Shown here one piece after another: positions 16,638 to 24,562 of a DNA stretch of 50,459 bases; the stretch's first letter is position 1, and each line of letters opens with the position of its first letter. A program made the translations under genes and the position numbers. Source of the stretch: Rhodospirillales bacterium (GTDB taxonomy: Bacteria > Vulcanimicrobiota > Vulcanimicrobiia > Vulcanimicrobiales > Vulcanimicrobiaceae); NCBI GenBank assembly GCA_903970385.1, contig CAJCIN010000283.1:1-50459 (forward strand). Direction: 5' to 3'. The notes under the pieces were generated by a model. That model was given only the letters and a program-made list of their open reading frames with translations, did not search any database and was not told the DNA's origin.

Positions 16638-17936
16638 ATGGCGTTCGCAGACGGCTACCTTTCGGATCTGATCGGTCGCCAGGCGGTGCTCGAAGGGCCC
16701 GCGCGACTTCCGGTTGGCCGCGTCGTCGATTTTTACGTCGGGAAGCCGGACGACACGTTTCCACGCATCGACGGAATCGTCGTACGTACGAAAGCCGGTC
16801 CGCTGCAGAGTTCGGTGAACGACGTCGTCGACATCGACGAGAACGGCGTGCTCGTGCTGCGCGTCGCGCCGAGCGAAACGCCCGCACCGGAAAACAGCGC
16901 GCTCTTCCTCGTCAAGGATCTCTTCGACAAGCAGATCGTCGACGTCGACGGCCGCAAGGTCGTGCGCATCAACGATCTCGAGATCGCGAACACGAGCGGG
17001 ACGCTGCGCGTCGTGGCCGCGGATATCGGCGTCGCGGGATTGTTGCGACGCCTCGGAGCGGGGCGGATCGCACCGCGCTTGCTCGATCGCGTTCCGCGCA
17101 ACATCATCGCATGGGACAACGTCGCGCCGATCTCCGACGTCAACCCGACGCAGGTGCAACTCTCCGTCTCCGAGTCGCGCCTCTCGCGCTTGCATCCCTC
17201 GGAGCTCGCGGACATCATCGGCGAACTCTCGGCGAAAGACGCGGCGCGCGTCGTCGGCGCGCTCGACGACGAAACGGCGGCCGACGCGTTCGAGCATCTC
17301 GATGCCGACGTCCAGCAGTCGATCATCGCCGACCTCGGCACGGATCGCGCTGCGGACATCATCGAGGAGATGGACTCCGACGACGCCGCCGACTTGCTCG
17401 GCGAACTCGACGAGGAACAGCGCACGGCGTTGCTCGCCAAGATCGAGGACCGCGAATACGCGGACGAGCTCGAGGAACTCGTCGAGTACGAGAGCGACAG
17501 CGCGGGCGGTCTCATGACGACGGACTACGTCTGGATCTATCCGCACCGCACGACGGAAGCGACGATCGGCAAGATCCGGCAGATCGCACCCGAGTCGGAA
17601 TTCATCTACTACCTGTACGTCACGGACGATCGTCGCAAATTACTCGGCACGATCTCGCTGCGGACGCTCTTGCTCTCGTTGCCGACGGCGTTCATCCACA
17701 TGCTGATGGACACGGACGTCGTCAGCGTCTCGGCCGATACGAGCGCGGAAGACGTCGCCTCGGCGATCGCCCGTTACGATCTGCTCGCCGTCCCCGTTCT
17801 CGACGACGAAGGCTGCATGCTCGGGATCGTGACGGTCGACGACGCGATCGACGCGATCATTCCCGCGAAGATCGCCAACTCGCTCCCCCGGTTCATCCGG
17901 CATCACGGGAAAAGGCCGCGCGTTGGAGCGCCTTAA
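16638..17936 (+). CDS. Soluble PRC-barrel/MgtE_N/CBS-pair protein without a channel domain
   Basis: A 432-residue cytoplasmic protein. Residues 5-75 and about 90-160 look like PRC-barrel-type beta domains (VGRVVDFYVG; VDVDGRKVVRINDLEI). Residues about 184-285 are the acidic helical MgtE N domain with repeats such as LHPSELADIIGEL and DDAADLLGEL, followed by the MgtE signature DSAGGLMTTDYV (287-298). A CBS pair spans about 293-410. It stops where MgtE would enter its plug helix and membrane domain, and no hydrophobic segment is present. ATG at 16638 has GGGAAGG upstream; an upstream ATG at 16593 lies in the terminator. The stop overlaps the NRAMP-like gene by 14 nt. I infer a Mg2+ sensor for that transporter. 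Confidence 0.9.
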   Translation: MAFADGYLSDLIGRQAVLEGPARLPVGRVVDFYVGKPDDTFPRIDGIVVRTKAGPLQSSVNDVVDIDENGVLVLRVAPSETPAPENSALFLVKDLFDKQIVDVDGRKVVRINDLEIANTSGTLRVVAADIGVAGLLRRLGAGRIAPRLLDRVPRNIIAWDNVAPISDVNPTQVQLSVSESRLSRLHPSELADIIGELSAKDAARVVGALDDETAADAFEHLDADVQQSIIADLGTDRAADIIEEMDSDDAADLLGELDEEQRTALLAKIEDREYADELEELVEYESDSAGGLMTTDYVWIYPHRTTEATIGKIRQIAPESEFIYYLYVTDDRRKLLGTISLRTLLLSLPTAFIHMLMDTDVVSVSADTSAEDVASAIARYDLLAVPVLDDEGCMLGIVTVDDAIDAIIPAKIANSLPRFIRHHGKRPRVGAP

Positions 17937-19209
17937 GAGCTCGCGCTTCTGGCGTAACGTTCTCTTCGTCGTTTCGGTGCTCGGGCCGGGGTTCATCACC
18001 GCGTCCGCCGGCAACGACGTCGGCGGCATCTTCACCTATTCCGTCGCAGGCGCGCAATTCGGCTACTCGGTCATTTGGCCACTGATCCCGATCGCGGTCT
18101 CGCTCATCGTCGTGCAAGAGATGGCGGCGCGCATGGGCGCGGTGACGGGCAAGGGGCTCGCCGCGCTGATCCGTGAGGAGTTCGGCGTCTGGATCGCGCT
18201 GCTGACGATGATCGGGCTCTTCTTCATGAACACGTTCACGACGTCGGCCGAGTTCGCCGGCATCGCGTCGGCGAGCGAGATCTTCGGCGTATCGCGCTAC
18301 GTCGCCGTGCCCGCCTGCGTCATCCTCGTGTTCGCGTTCGTCCTGCGCATCAGCGCGAGTCTGGTCGAGCGCGTGTTCGTCGTCTTGTCGCTCGTGTACG
18401 TCACGTACATCATCTCGGGCTTTCTCGCGCATCCGGTGTGGAAAGACGTCGCCCGCGGCACGTTCGTGCCGTCGGTCGACACGCACGATCCCGCATATCT
18501 CGGCACGGTCGTCGCGTTGATCGGCACCACGATCTCACCGTACATGCAGTTCTACCTGCAATCGGCGATCGTGGAAAAGGGCACCCGGCCGAAGGGTCTG
18601 CTCGCGACGCGCATCGACGTCGCGAACGGGTCGATCCTCGCGATCATCGTGGCGGCGTTCATGATCATCGCGAACGCTGCGACGATCTACGTGTTCAACC
18701 AGCATCATGCGGCGCATCCGATCGTCGTGACGCAGGCATCCGACGTCGCGGTCGCCCTGCAACCGCTCGCCGGAAAGTTCGCGAGCGCGCTGTTCGCGTT
18801 CGGCATCCTCAACGCCGGCATCTTCGCGGCCGCCGTGCTTCCGCTCTCGACGAGCTACCTCGTCTGCGAAGCGTTCGGCTTCGAAGCCGCGCTCGATCGC
18901 CGTTTCAGCGAGGCGCCCGTCTTCTTCACGCTCTTCGCGGCCGGTCTCATCGCCGGTGCGGCGCTCGTGCTCATCCCCGGCATTCCGCTCGTTCCGCTCG
19001 CCATCGCATCGCAGGTCGTGCAAGGCCTCCTGCTTCCGCTCGAACTCGTGCTGATGCTCGTGATCATCAACCGCGTTCGCGTGATGGGGGTGTATCGGAA
19101 CACGCGCTCCGCGAACGCGATCTCGTGGGCCACCGTCGTCATCGTCGGCGTCATCGCGCTGTACTACACGTACACGCAGATCGCCGGACTGTTCGTCCAC
19201 GCGCCGTAG
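17923..19209 (+). CDS. NRAMP-family (SLC11-like) divalent metal transporter, possibly Mg2+-type
   Basis: A polytopic membrane protein, 428 aa with about eleven helices, starting at TTG 17923 inside the end of the preceding gene. The first helix has the NRAMP landmark GPGFITAS, but the canonical DPGN metal motif is replaced by NDVGG (31-35). On helix 6 the usual MPH is replaced by TTISPYMQ (202-209). These positions coordinate Mn2+/Fe2+ in classical NRAMP proteins. A branch called NRMT, described as transporting Mg2+, also departs from those motifs. The Mg2+ riboswitch upstream supports Mg2+ as substrate; Mn2+ cannot be excluded. Confidence 0.88.
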   Translation: MERLKSSRFWRNVLFVVSVLGPGFITASAGNDVGGIFTYSVAGAQFGYSVIWPLIPIAVSLIVVQEMAARMGAVTGKGLAALIREEFGVWIALLTMIGLFFMNTFTTSAEFAGIASASEIFGVSRYVAVPACVILVFAFVLRISASLVERVFVVLSLVYVTYIISGFLAHPVWKDVARGTFVPSVDTHDPAYLGTVVALIGTTISPYMQFYLQSAIVEKGTRPKGLLATRIDVANGSILAIIVAAFMIIANAATIYVFNQHHAAHPIVVTQASDVAVALQPLAGKFASALFAFGILNAGIFAAAVLPLSTSYLVCEAFGFEAALDRRFSEAPVFFTLFAAGLIAGAALVLIPGIPLVPLAIASQVVQGLLLPLELVLMLVIINRVRVMGVYRNTRSANAISWATVVIVGVIALYYTYTQIAGLFVHAP

Positions 19210-19213
19210 CCGC

Positions 19214-21136
19214 ATGCATCGCACCGTTCGTCTCCGGTACGCGTCCCTCGCGCTCGCGGCGTCGATCTTTGCGGCGCCGGCCGGACGCGCGAGCGCGCAA
19301 GCGCCCGCCGCGCAACCGTCCGCGGCCGCATCTCCGAGCGCGTCCGCCACGCCGCGACCGCTCGGCTTGCACGCGTCGCTCGACGCGTCGCTCACCTCGA
19401 TCGATCAATCGACGCGCGGCCCGGGGCAGATCGGACCCGAGGCGTCCGGCTTCATCGCGGGTGCGCCGCTCGCACCGAATACGCCGTACGATTTCTTCTC
19501 GAGCGCGCCGCAAACGCCGGGCGTCGCCGGCATCGGTCAGGCGATCGCGACGGCCGCATACGGGTTCCGAACGTTCGACGCGACGATCACCGGCGGCTTC
19601 GGCGACGTCGACGGCAGCGTCACGAACGCGGCATACTGGGGCGAGTCGCTCTTTCCGGCGCTGAATCCACATCTCGGCGCGCAGGCGTTGCCGTACCGGA
19701 TCGCATTTCCGGCGCACGCGGGCGAAGACGACGGGCGCACGTTCCGCGCGTCGCTGCTCGGCGCGACGCTCGCGAGCGCGGACGGCAACGTGCGCGTGCG
19801 CGGCGGCTACTTCGATCTCGCGCAGACCGATCGTTTCGCGTTCGCGCAGCCGGCGCTGACGAGCGTGAATCCCGCGATCGGCTTCGCGACGCCGGAGACG
19901 CTCGGCAACGGCGCGCCGGCTCTCGACGATTGGAGCCCGGTCGCGACGCAGTTGCCGCTCGACGGATTCGACCTCGTCGCGAAGCGCGGCGACGGCACGC
20001 TCGAAGTGACGACCGCCGCGTTGCCGTCGCTGCCCGGCGAATCCGCGCGGCTCGACATGGGTTCGCTCGTGTCCGATCGCGGCGAGGGAACGCGGTTCTC
20101 GGCCGACCTCGTGCACGTCGCCACGAGCGGCCTGCCGTTCGTCACGACCGTGCCGTTCGGTGCGGACCCGACGTACGACGTGACGCCGCAAGGCGTCTTG
20201 CCGACGAGCACGCTCGACGGACAGCGGCAGACGATCGCGGCCGGTCGCGGTGCGTTTCATATTTCGACGGCATACGCGCTCGACGGCACGGTCGAGATCG
20301 GGCGCACGTGGTACGACGCGAGCGACCCCGCGCGCCCCGGTACGGCGCGGCCCGGCGGCTACTATCACGCCGGACTGACGAAGACGAAGGGTCGCGTCAC
20401 GGCATCGCTCGACGTCTACCGGATGGAGGCGAGGTACGCGCCGATCATCTTGCCGTACGGCGTGCCGGAGAATCAGTGGAGCGCCGCGTTCGCGTGGCCG
20501 GGCCAGTGGCTCAAATCCAACTATCAATCGATCGACAACACCGTGCTCGGCGTCAATCGCCAGGGCTATCGCCTACGCTACTTCGTCGACAAGGGTCCGC
20601 TCGAGGTTCATCTCGAGTACGTCGACCTGCGTCAGATTTCGCCCGAGACGACCGCGACGGCGGAACAGACCGGCTTCGTCGACGGCTACTACTTGCCGCA
20701 GGCGCCGGCCGCCGCGACGTTCGGGCGGCAGCGGCGGTACGGCTTCTGGGCGGCGTGGCATCCGGCGTTCGGCGATGTGACGCTCGACGTCGTCGACGAT
20801 ACGCTGAACCGCCCGACGGGCGCCGGGCATCCGCTCGACGGCGTGTCGTACGAGGTCCCGCAGGCGATACTCACCGTCGACCGCCGCGTCTCGCCGAACG
20901 TGATCGCCTCCATGGGTCTCGGGCGCTACGCGATGGACGGCCGCTTCTCGGAGCCGATCGATTTCGCGGAGCGATCGTTCGTCGCGGGCGCCGAAGTTCG
21001 CGAAACGTCGCGCGCATCGGTGCTCGTGAGTTTTCGCCGGAGCGCCTTCGCGGGCGTCTCGACCTTCCCGGCTGCGGGCACGTCCCCGGATTTCACGGGA
21101 TCGCTCCTCGTGATCGAGCAGCGCCTGCACCTCTGA
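19214..21136 (+). CDS. Secreted beta-rich protein, possible outer-membrane barrel (640 aa)
   Basis: It starts 4 nt after the NRAMP-like stop and so is likely in the M-box operon. The N-terminus is a signal peptide with cleavage near RASAQ (about residue 29), then an Ala/Pro/Ser-rich linker to about residue 55. The rest alternates short beta strands and Gly/Asp/Asn turns, with no long helix: for example VRVRGGYFDLAQTD, YRLRYFVDKG and RYGFWAAWHPAFGDVTLDVV. The last strand ends RLHL. This composition suits an outer-membrane beta barrel, though the C-terminus lacks the usual aromatic. I recognise no family; a porin-like role in metal entry is inference from the operon. Confidence 0.75.
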   Translation: MHRTVRLRYASLALAASIFAAPAGRASAQAPAAQPSAAASPSASATPRPLGLHASLDASLTSIDQSTRGPGQIGPEASGFIAGAPLAPNTPYDFFSSAPQTPGVAGIGQAIATAAYGFRTFDATITGGFGDVDGSVTNAAYWGESLFPALNPHLGAQALPYRIAFPAHAGEDDGRTFRASLLGATLASADGNVRVRGGYFDLAQTDRFAFAQPALTSVNPAIGFATPETLGNGAPALDDWSPVATQLPLDGFDLVAKRGDGTLEVTTAALPSLPGESARLDMGSLVSDRGEGTRFSADLVHVATSGLPFVTTVPFGADPTYDVTPQGVLPTSTLDGQRQTIAAGRGAFHISTAYALDGTVEIGRTWYDASDPARPGTARPGGYYHAGLTKTKGRVTASLDVYRMEARYAPIILPYGVPENQWSAAFAWPGQWLKSNYQSIDNTVLGVNRQGYRLRYFVDKGPLEVHLEYVDLRQISPETTATAEQTGFVDGYYLPQAPAAATFGRQRRYGFWAAWHPAFGDVTLDVVDDTLNRPTGAGHPLDGVSYEVPQAILTVDRRVSPNVIASMGLGRYAMDGRFSEPIDFAERSFVAGAEVRETSRASVLVSFRRSAFAGVSTFPAAGTSPDFTGSLLVIEQRLHL

Positions 21137-21151
21137 GGCGCGTGTTAAGAT

Positions 21152-21169
21152 GGGGCTGGGTTCAGCCTC
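21152..21169 (+). terminator. Weak terminator-like hairpin after the beta-rich protein gene
   Basis: GGGGCTG (21152-21158) pairs with CAGCCTC (21163-21169) around GGTT, with one G-T pair, 15 nt after the stop at 21136. Only two T follow, so termination would be inefficient. It overlaps the end of the convergent small membrane protein gene. Confidence 0.35.
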
Positions 21170-21488
21170 TTACGGCGTGCATGCCGATACTGAAAACGAT
21201 CGCGAACACCACGAACCCGACGACGTACGCACCGACGATCAACGGCCGCGGGCGGCCTTTGCGGGCGAATGCGGTTCCCATGGCATAAGTGCCCCCATTG
21301 AGGATCGCGAGGATCCAGTGCAACGCGGGTGGTGCGACTTTCGTCACCCCCCACACCGCGAAACCGACGACGATCTGGAGGACCAGCAGATAGAGAACGT
21401 AGCGGCGAGCCGGCTCCCAGAAGATGGCTGCGAGCGACGCGAACACGACGATGAAGCCGACGGCATAGTGTACGTTCAAAAGAGACAT
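21162..21488 (-). CDS. Small integral membrane protein (108 aa)
   Basis: A 108-residue protein with about four transmembrane segments (residues 5-25, 30-50, 56-72, 84-105) joined by short charged loops (WEPARRY, ARKGRPRP). ATG at 21488 faces the divergent PucR-type gene 17 nt away. No family recognised. It resembles small uncharacterised four-helix membrane proteins found near respiratory genes, but nothing in the sequence fixes a role. Confidence 0.7.
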   Translation of the reverse strand: MSLLNVHYAVGFIVVFASLAAIFWEPARRYVLYLLVLQIVVGFAVWGVTKVAPPALHWILAILNGGTYAMGTAFARKGRPRPLIVGAYVVGFVVFAIVFSIGMHAVRG

Positions 21489-21505
21489 GCGCAGGGACTC
21501 TTCGC

Positions 21506-22729
21506 GTGATCGATAGCGCCGTCATGTCGAACGACGAACTCGTCGAATTCGCCGAAGGGCTCGCCCGCGTCGCGAGCACGGGCGGCGGCCCGAAGGCGCT
21601 CGCCGCGCATCTCGGCACGCTGCTCGACGCCGCGGTCCTCGTCGAAGATGCCGAATGGCGTCACGTCGCGCTCGCGGGCGCGGCGAAACGCTCCGTCCCG
21701 CCGTCCAGCCGCGATCTGATTTCCGCCGCTCCGAAAGACGGCGAGGGCGCGGTCGCGCTGCAGACGCCCGGCGACGCCGCCGGCGGCGTCGCGGTGCGCA
21801 TCCGCGGCGGCGACTCGCCGCTCGGCTGGCTTTCCGTGTTCCCGAACGGCAGCGGCGCCGAGGGCCGGCTCGCGGCCGTGCGGCTCGCAGCCGCCGCGAT
21901 CGCGGTCGAACTCTCACGCGACGCGGGCGGCGGTCGCAATCGCCGCAAATCGTTTTGGGACCGTTTGATCTCGCGCGCGTACGACGATCCGATCGAAGCG
22001 AAGGACGATGCGACGGCCCGCGGCATCTCGCTCGCGGCGAGCTACGTCGCGGTCGCGATCGAAGCCGAGGGGCTCGAAGAGACGGTCGCGGCAACGAAGA
22101 TGGGCGACCTGCGACGCATCTGTCTCGAAACGCTCCGCTCGGGTTCGGGCGATATCGTCGTCCTCGAACGCGGCGGCGGCTTCGTGTTTCTCTGCCCCGC
22201 GCCGATGGAGGTCGACGCCGCGAACGCGCGCACGGCCGCGACGCTGATCGCGCGCACCGCGACGAAGAATCACTTCGGCGCGAAGATCGTCGGCGGCGTC
22301 GGCCGCCCGGCGGAAGCGATCGCGGCGCACCGTACGGTCGAGGAAGCGCGCGAATCGATGTTCATCGCGCGGCGCCTCTTCGGCGGTTCGCGCGTGATGC
22401 CGTACGAAGATCTCGGCGTCTACCCGATGCTCTTGCGCGGCGGCGCGACGTCCGCCGAACTGCGCGAGGTGTCCGACCGTATCCTCGCGCCGTTACGCGC
22501 GTACGACGAAAAGCACCAGACCGAATTGATTCGCACGCTGCGCCTCTATTTCGACGTCGGGCAGAACGTGAAGACCGCCGCAGCCGAGCTCTCGGTACAC
22601 CGGCATACCGTGTTCTACCGCTTGCGTCAGATCGCCGAGATCAGCGGTCACGATCTCGATTCGGCTCACGATCAACTCACTCTGCGAACGGCGATGGCGA
22701 TCGATGCACTCAACTCTCACGAACGGTAA
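21506..22729 (+). CDS. PucR/CdaR-type transcriptional regulator
   Basis: A 407-residue protein with an N-terminal GAF-like region (about 1-130), a central GGDEF-like/CdaR domain and a C-terminal helix-turn-helix at about residues 345-400. The HTH (NVKTAAAELSVHRHTVFYRLRQIAEISG) is the signature of the PucR family, which controls use of purines, sugar acids, amines and aromatics. I use GTG at 21506, which has AGGG 9 nt upstream; ATG at 21524 is possible. Its 3' end overlaps the glutamine-synthetase-like gene by 26 nt, making that gene and the ones after it likely targets. Confidence 0.88.
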   Translation: MIDSAVMSNDELVEFAEGLARVASTGGGPKALAAHLGTLLDAAVLVEDAEWRHVALAGAAKRSVPPSSRDLISAAPKDGEGAVALQTPGDAAGGVAVRIRGGDSPLGWLSVFPNGSGAEGRLAAVRLAAAAIAVELSRDAGGGRNRRKSFWDRLISRAYDDPIEAKDDATARGISLAASYVAVAIEAEGLEETVAATKMGDLRRICLETLRSGSGDIVVLERGGGFVFLCPAPMEVDAANARTAATLIARTATKNHFGAKIVGGVGRPAEAIAAHRTVEEARESMFIARRLFGGSRVMPYEDLGVYPMLLRGGATSAELREVSDRILAPLRAYDEKHQTELIRTLRLYFDVGQNVKTAAAELSVHRHTVFYRLRQIAEISGHDLDSAHDQLTLRTAMAIDALNSHER

Positions 22730-24050
22730 GGCGATCAACAAACGCGACGTGCTGCGGCTCGCGAAAGAACGCGACGTCCGCTTCGTGCGCCTGTCGTTCG
22801 TCGACATCCTCGGCATCAACAAGAGCGTGTCGATCCCCGTCGCCGAACTCGAGCGTGCGATCGAAGGCCGCGTCACGTTCGACGGCGGATCGATCGACGG
22901 TTTCGTGCGCGGCGAGGAAGCCGACATGCGGCTGTTGCCGGATCTCGCGACGTTCGCCGTCTACCCCTGGACGAACGGCGGCCACAACGAGGCGCGTCTC
23001 ATCTGCAATATCGCGACGGCGGACGGCGAGCCGTTCGAGGGCTGTCCGCGGACGACGCTGATGCGGGCGATCGACGATGCGGCGGACGTCGCGACGGGCT
23101 TGCAGAGCGGTCTCGAAGTCGAATTCTATCTCTTCGACGTCGGCCCGGGCGGCGCGCCGACCACCGCATCGAACGACGTCGGATCGTATTTCGACATCAA
23201 CGAGAGCGACCGCGGCGAGCTCGCGCGCACGGAGATCGTGACGGCCCTCGAAGCGATGGGACTCGGCGTCGCGAGCTCGCATCACGAACACGGCGCGGGT
23301 CAGCACGAGATCGATCTGCGCGAGACGGGGCTGCTCGCGGCATCCGACGCGCTGATCACGCTGCGCACCGTCGCGAAACACGTCGCCGCGCGGCACGGGC
23401 TCCACGCGACGTTCATGCCGAAACCGGCCGAGCACCTCGCAGGTAGCGGCGTGCACGTGTACTTCGCGTTTCCGCGCGACGCCGCGGAGGGCGAGGACGT
23501 CGAGGACGACGACCTCGGCGAGAACGCGCTCTTCGCGATCGGCGGTTTGCTCGAACACGCGCCGGCCTTCACGGCGATCTGCAACCCGACCGTCAACTCC
23601 TACAAGCGGCTCGTCGCCGCGTGGGACGCACCGATCTACACCGTCTGGTCGCACCGCAGCGCGAACTCGCTCGTGCGCGTTCCGTCGCCCGAGGACGCGC
23701 GTTCGCGCATTGAGGTCCGCAGCGCCGACCCCTCGTGCAACCCGTATCTCGCGATGTCGGTGCTGCTCGCGAGCGCGGCGCACGGCATCCGTTCGCACGC
23801 GCTGCCGGGCGATCCGTTGACGGGTTCGACGTACGAACTCAACGATCGCGAGCGCGATCGCCGGCGCATCAAGACGCTGCCGAAGTCGCTGCGCCAGGCA
23901 CTCGTCGAACTCGAGAAAGACGTCGTCGTCCGCGCCGCACTCGGCGACCACATCTACCTCGCGTTCCGCGACGCGAAGGTCGCCGAATACGAACGCTATC
24001 GCCGTGCCGTCCACCCCTGGGAGCGCGAAGCGTATCTGCGCGTCTACTGA
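22704..24050 (+). CDS. Glutamine-synthetase family ligase (GlnA-like)
   Basis: A 448-residue member of the glutamine synthetase family, which makes glutamine or gamma-glutamyl amides from glutamate, ATP and an amine. Visible are FDGGSIDGF near residue 60, the metal-site EVEFYLFD, EHGAGQHEIDL, GSGVHVYF and NPTVNSYKRLV, in family order. GSGVHVYF deviates from the usual GSGMHxHxS. ATG at 22704 lies inside the PucR gene, so translation is probably coupled. Being directly behind a PucR regulator and before a ketoacid decarboxylase, it may be a gamma-glutamyl-amine ligase rather than the housekeeping enzyme; the sequence alone does not settle this. Confidence 0.88.
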   Translation: MHSTLTNGKAINKRDVLRLAKERDVRFVRLSFVDILGINKSVSIPVAELERAIEGRVTFDGGSIDGFVRGEEADMRLLPDLATFAVYPWTNGGHNEARLICNIATADGEPFEGCPRTTLMRAIDDAADVATGLQSGLEVEFYLFDVGPGGAPTTASNDVGSYFDINESDRGELARTEIVTALEAMGLGVASSHHEHGAGQHEIDLRETGLLAASDALITLRTVAKHVAARHGLHATFMPKPAEHLAGSGVHVYFAFPRDAAEGEDVEDDDLGENALFAIGGLLEHAPAFTAICNPTVNSYKRLVAAWDAPIYTVWSHRSANSLVRVPSPEDARSRIEVRSADPSCNPYLAMSVLLASAAHGIRSHALPGDPLTGSTYELNDRERDRRRIKTLPKSLRQALVELEKDVVVRAALGDHIYLAFRDAKVAEYERYRRAVHPWEREAYLRVY

Positions 24051-24069
24051 CGGCGCATCGCGAACGATC

Positions 24070-24561
24070 ATGGAGACGGAATCACGATCCGGCGATTCGC
24101 AGCGCATCGGCGTTCGCGCCGCCGTGCGAGCCGATGAGGACGCCATCCTCGCCCTCGCGCGGCGGTTTTCCGAAACGCGGCCTGCGTGGCGCTCCGCCGA
24201 GGAAGTCGACGAGGGTGAGATGCGCGTGCTCCGCCGCGTGCTCGCGCAGCCGGCATCGCACGAGGCGATCTTCGTTGCCGAACGTGACGGCGTCGAGGGA
24301 TTCGTCTACGTCTATGCCGAGCCCGACTTCTTCACGGGCGAGCCGCACGCGCACATCTCCGAGATCGCCGTCGCCCGCGACGGGTCGGGCGCCGGCCGCG
24401 CCCTGATGGCGATGGCGGAACGCTGGGCGACCGATCGCGGCCATCGCTACGTCTCGTTGCACGTCAACGCGGCGAACGAGCGCGCCGCACGCTTCTACGC
24501 GACGCTCGGCTACGATCTCGAGTGGCAGCGACTCAACAAGCGATTGTCCGACGTAACGTAG
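24070..24561 (+). CDS. GNAT N-acetyltransferase (163 aa)
   Basis: Single-domain GNAT transferring an acetyl group from acetyl-CoA to an amine. Motif A is visible as ISEIAVARDGSGAGRALMAMAERWA (the R/Q-x-x-G-x-G/A loop varies to RDGSGAG), followed by the NERAARFYATLGY motif B. ATG at 24070 is preferred over an upstream in-frame ATG at 24004 that lies inside the previous gene. It sits 19 nt after the glutamine-synthetase-like gene and just before the decarboxylase. Substrate unknown. Confidence 0.87.
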   Translation: METESRSGDSQRIGVRAAVRADEDAILALARRFSETRPAWRSAEEVDEGEMRVLRRVLAQPASHEAIFVAERDGVEGFVYVYAEPDFFTGEPHAHISEIAVARDGSGAGRALMAMAERWATDRGHRYVSLHVNAANERAARFYATLGYDLEWQRLNKRLSDVT

Positions 24562-24562
24562 C

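Noticed and set aside
16638-17936. Complete MgtE magnesium channel
   Set aside because: No transmembrane segment follows the CBS pair, and the frame ends at the start of the next gene.
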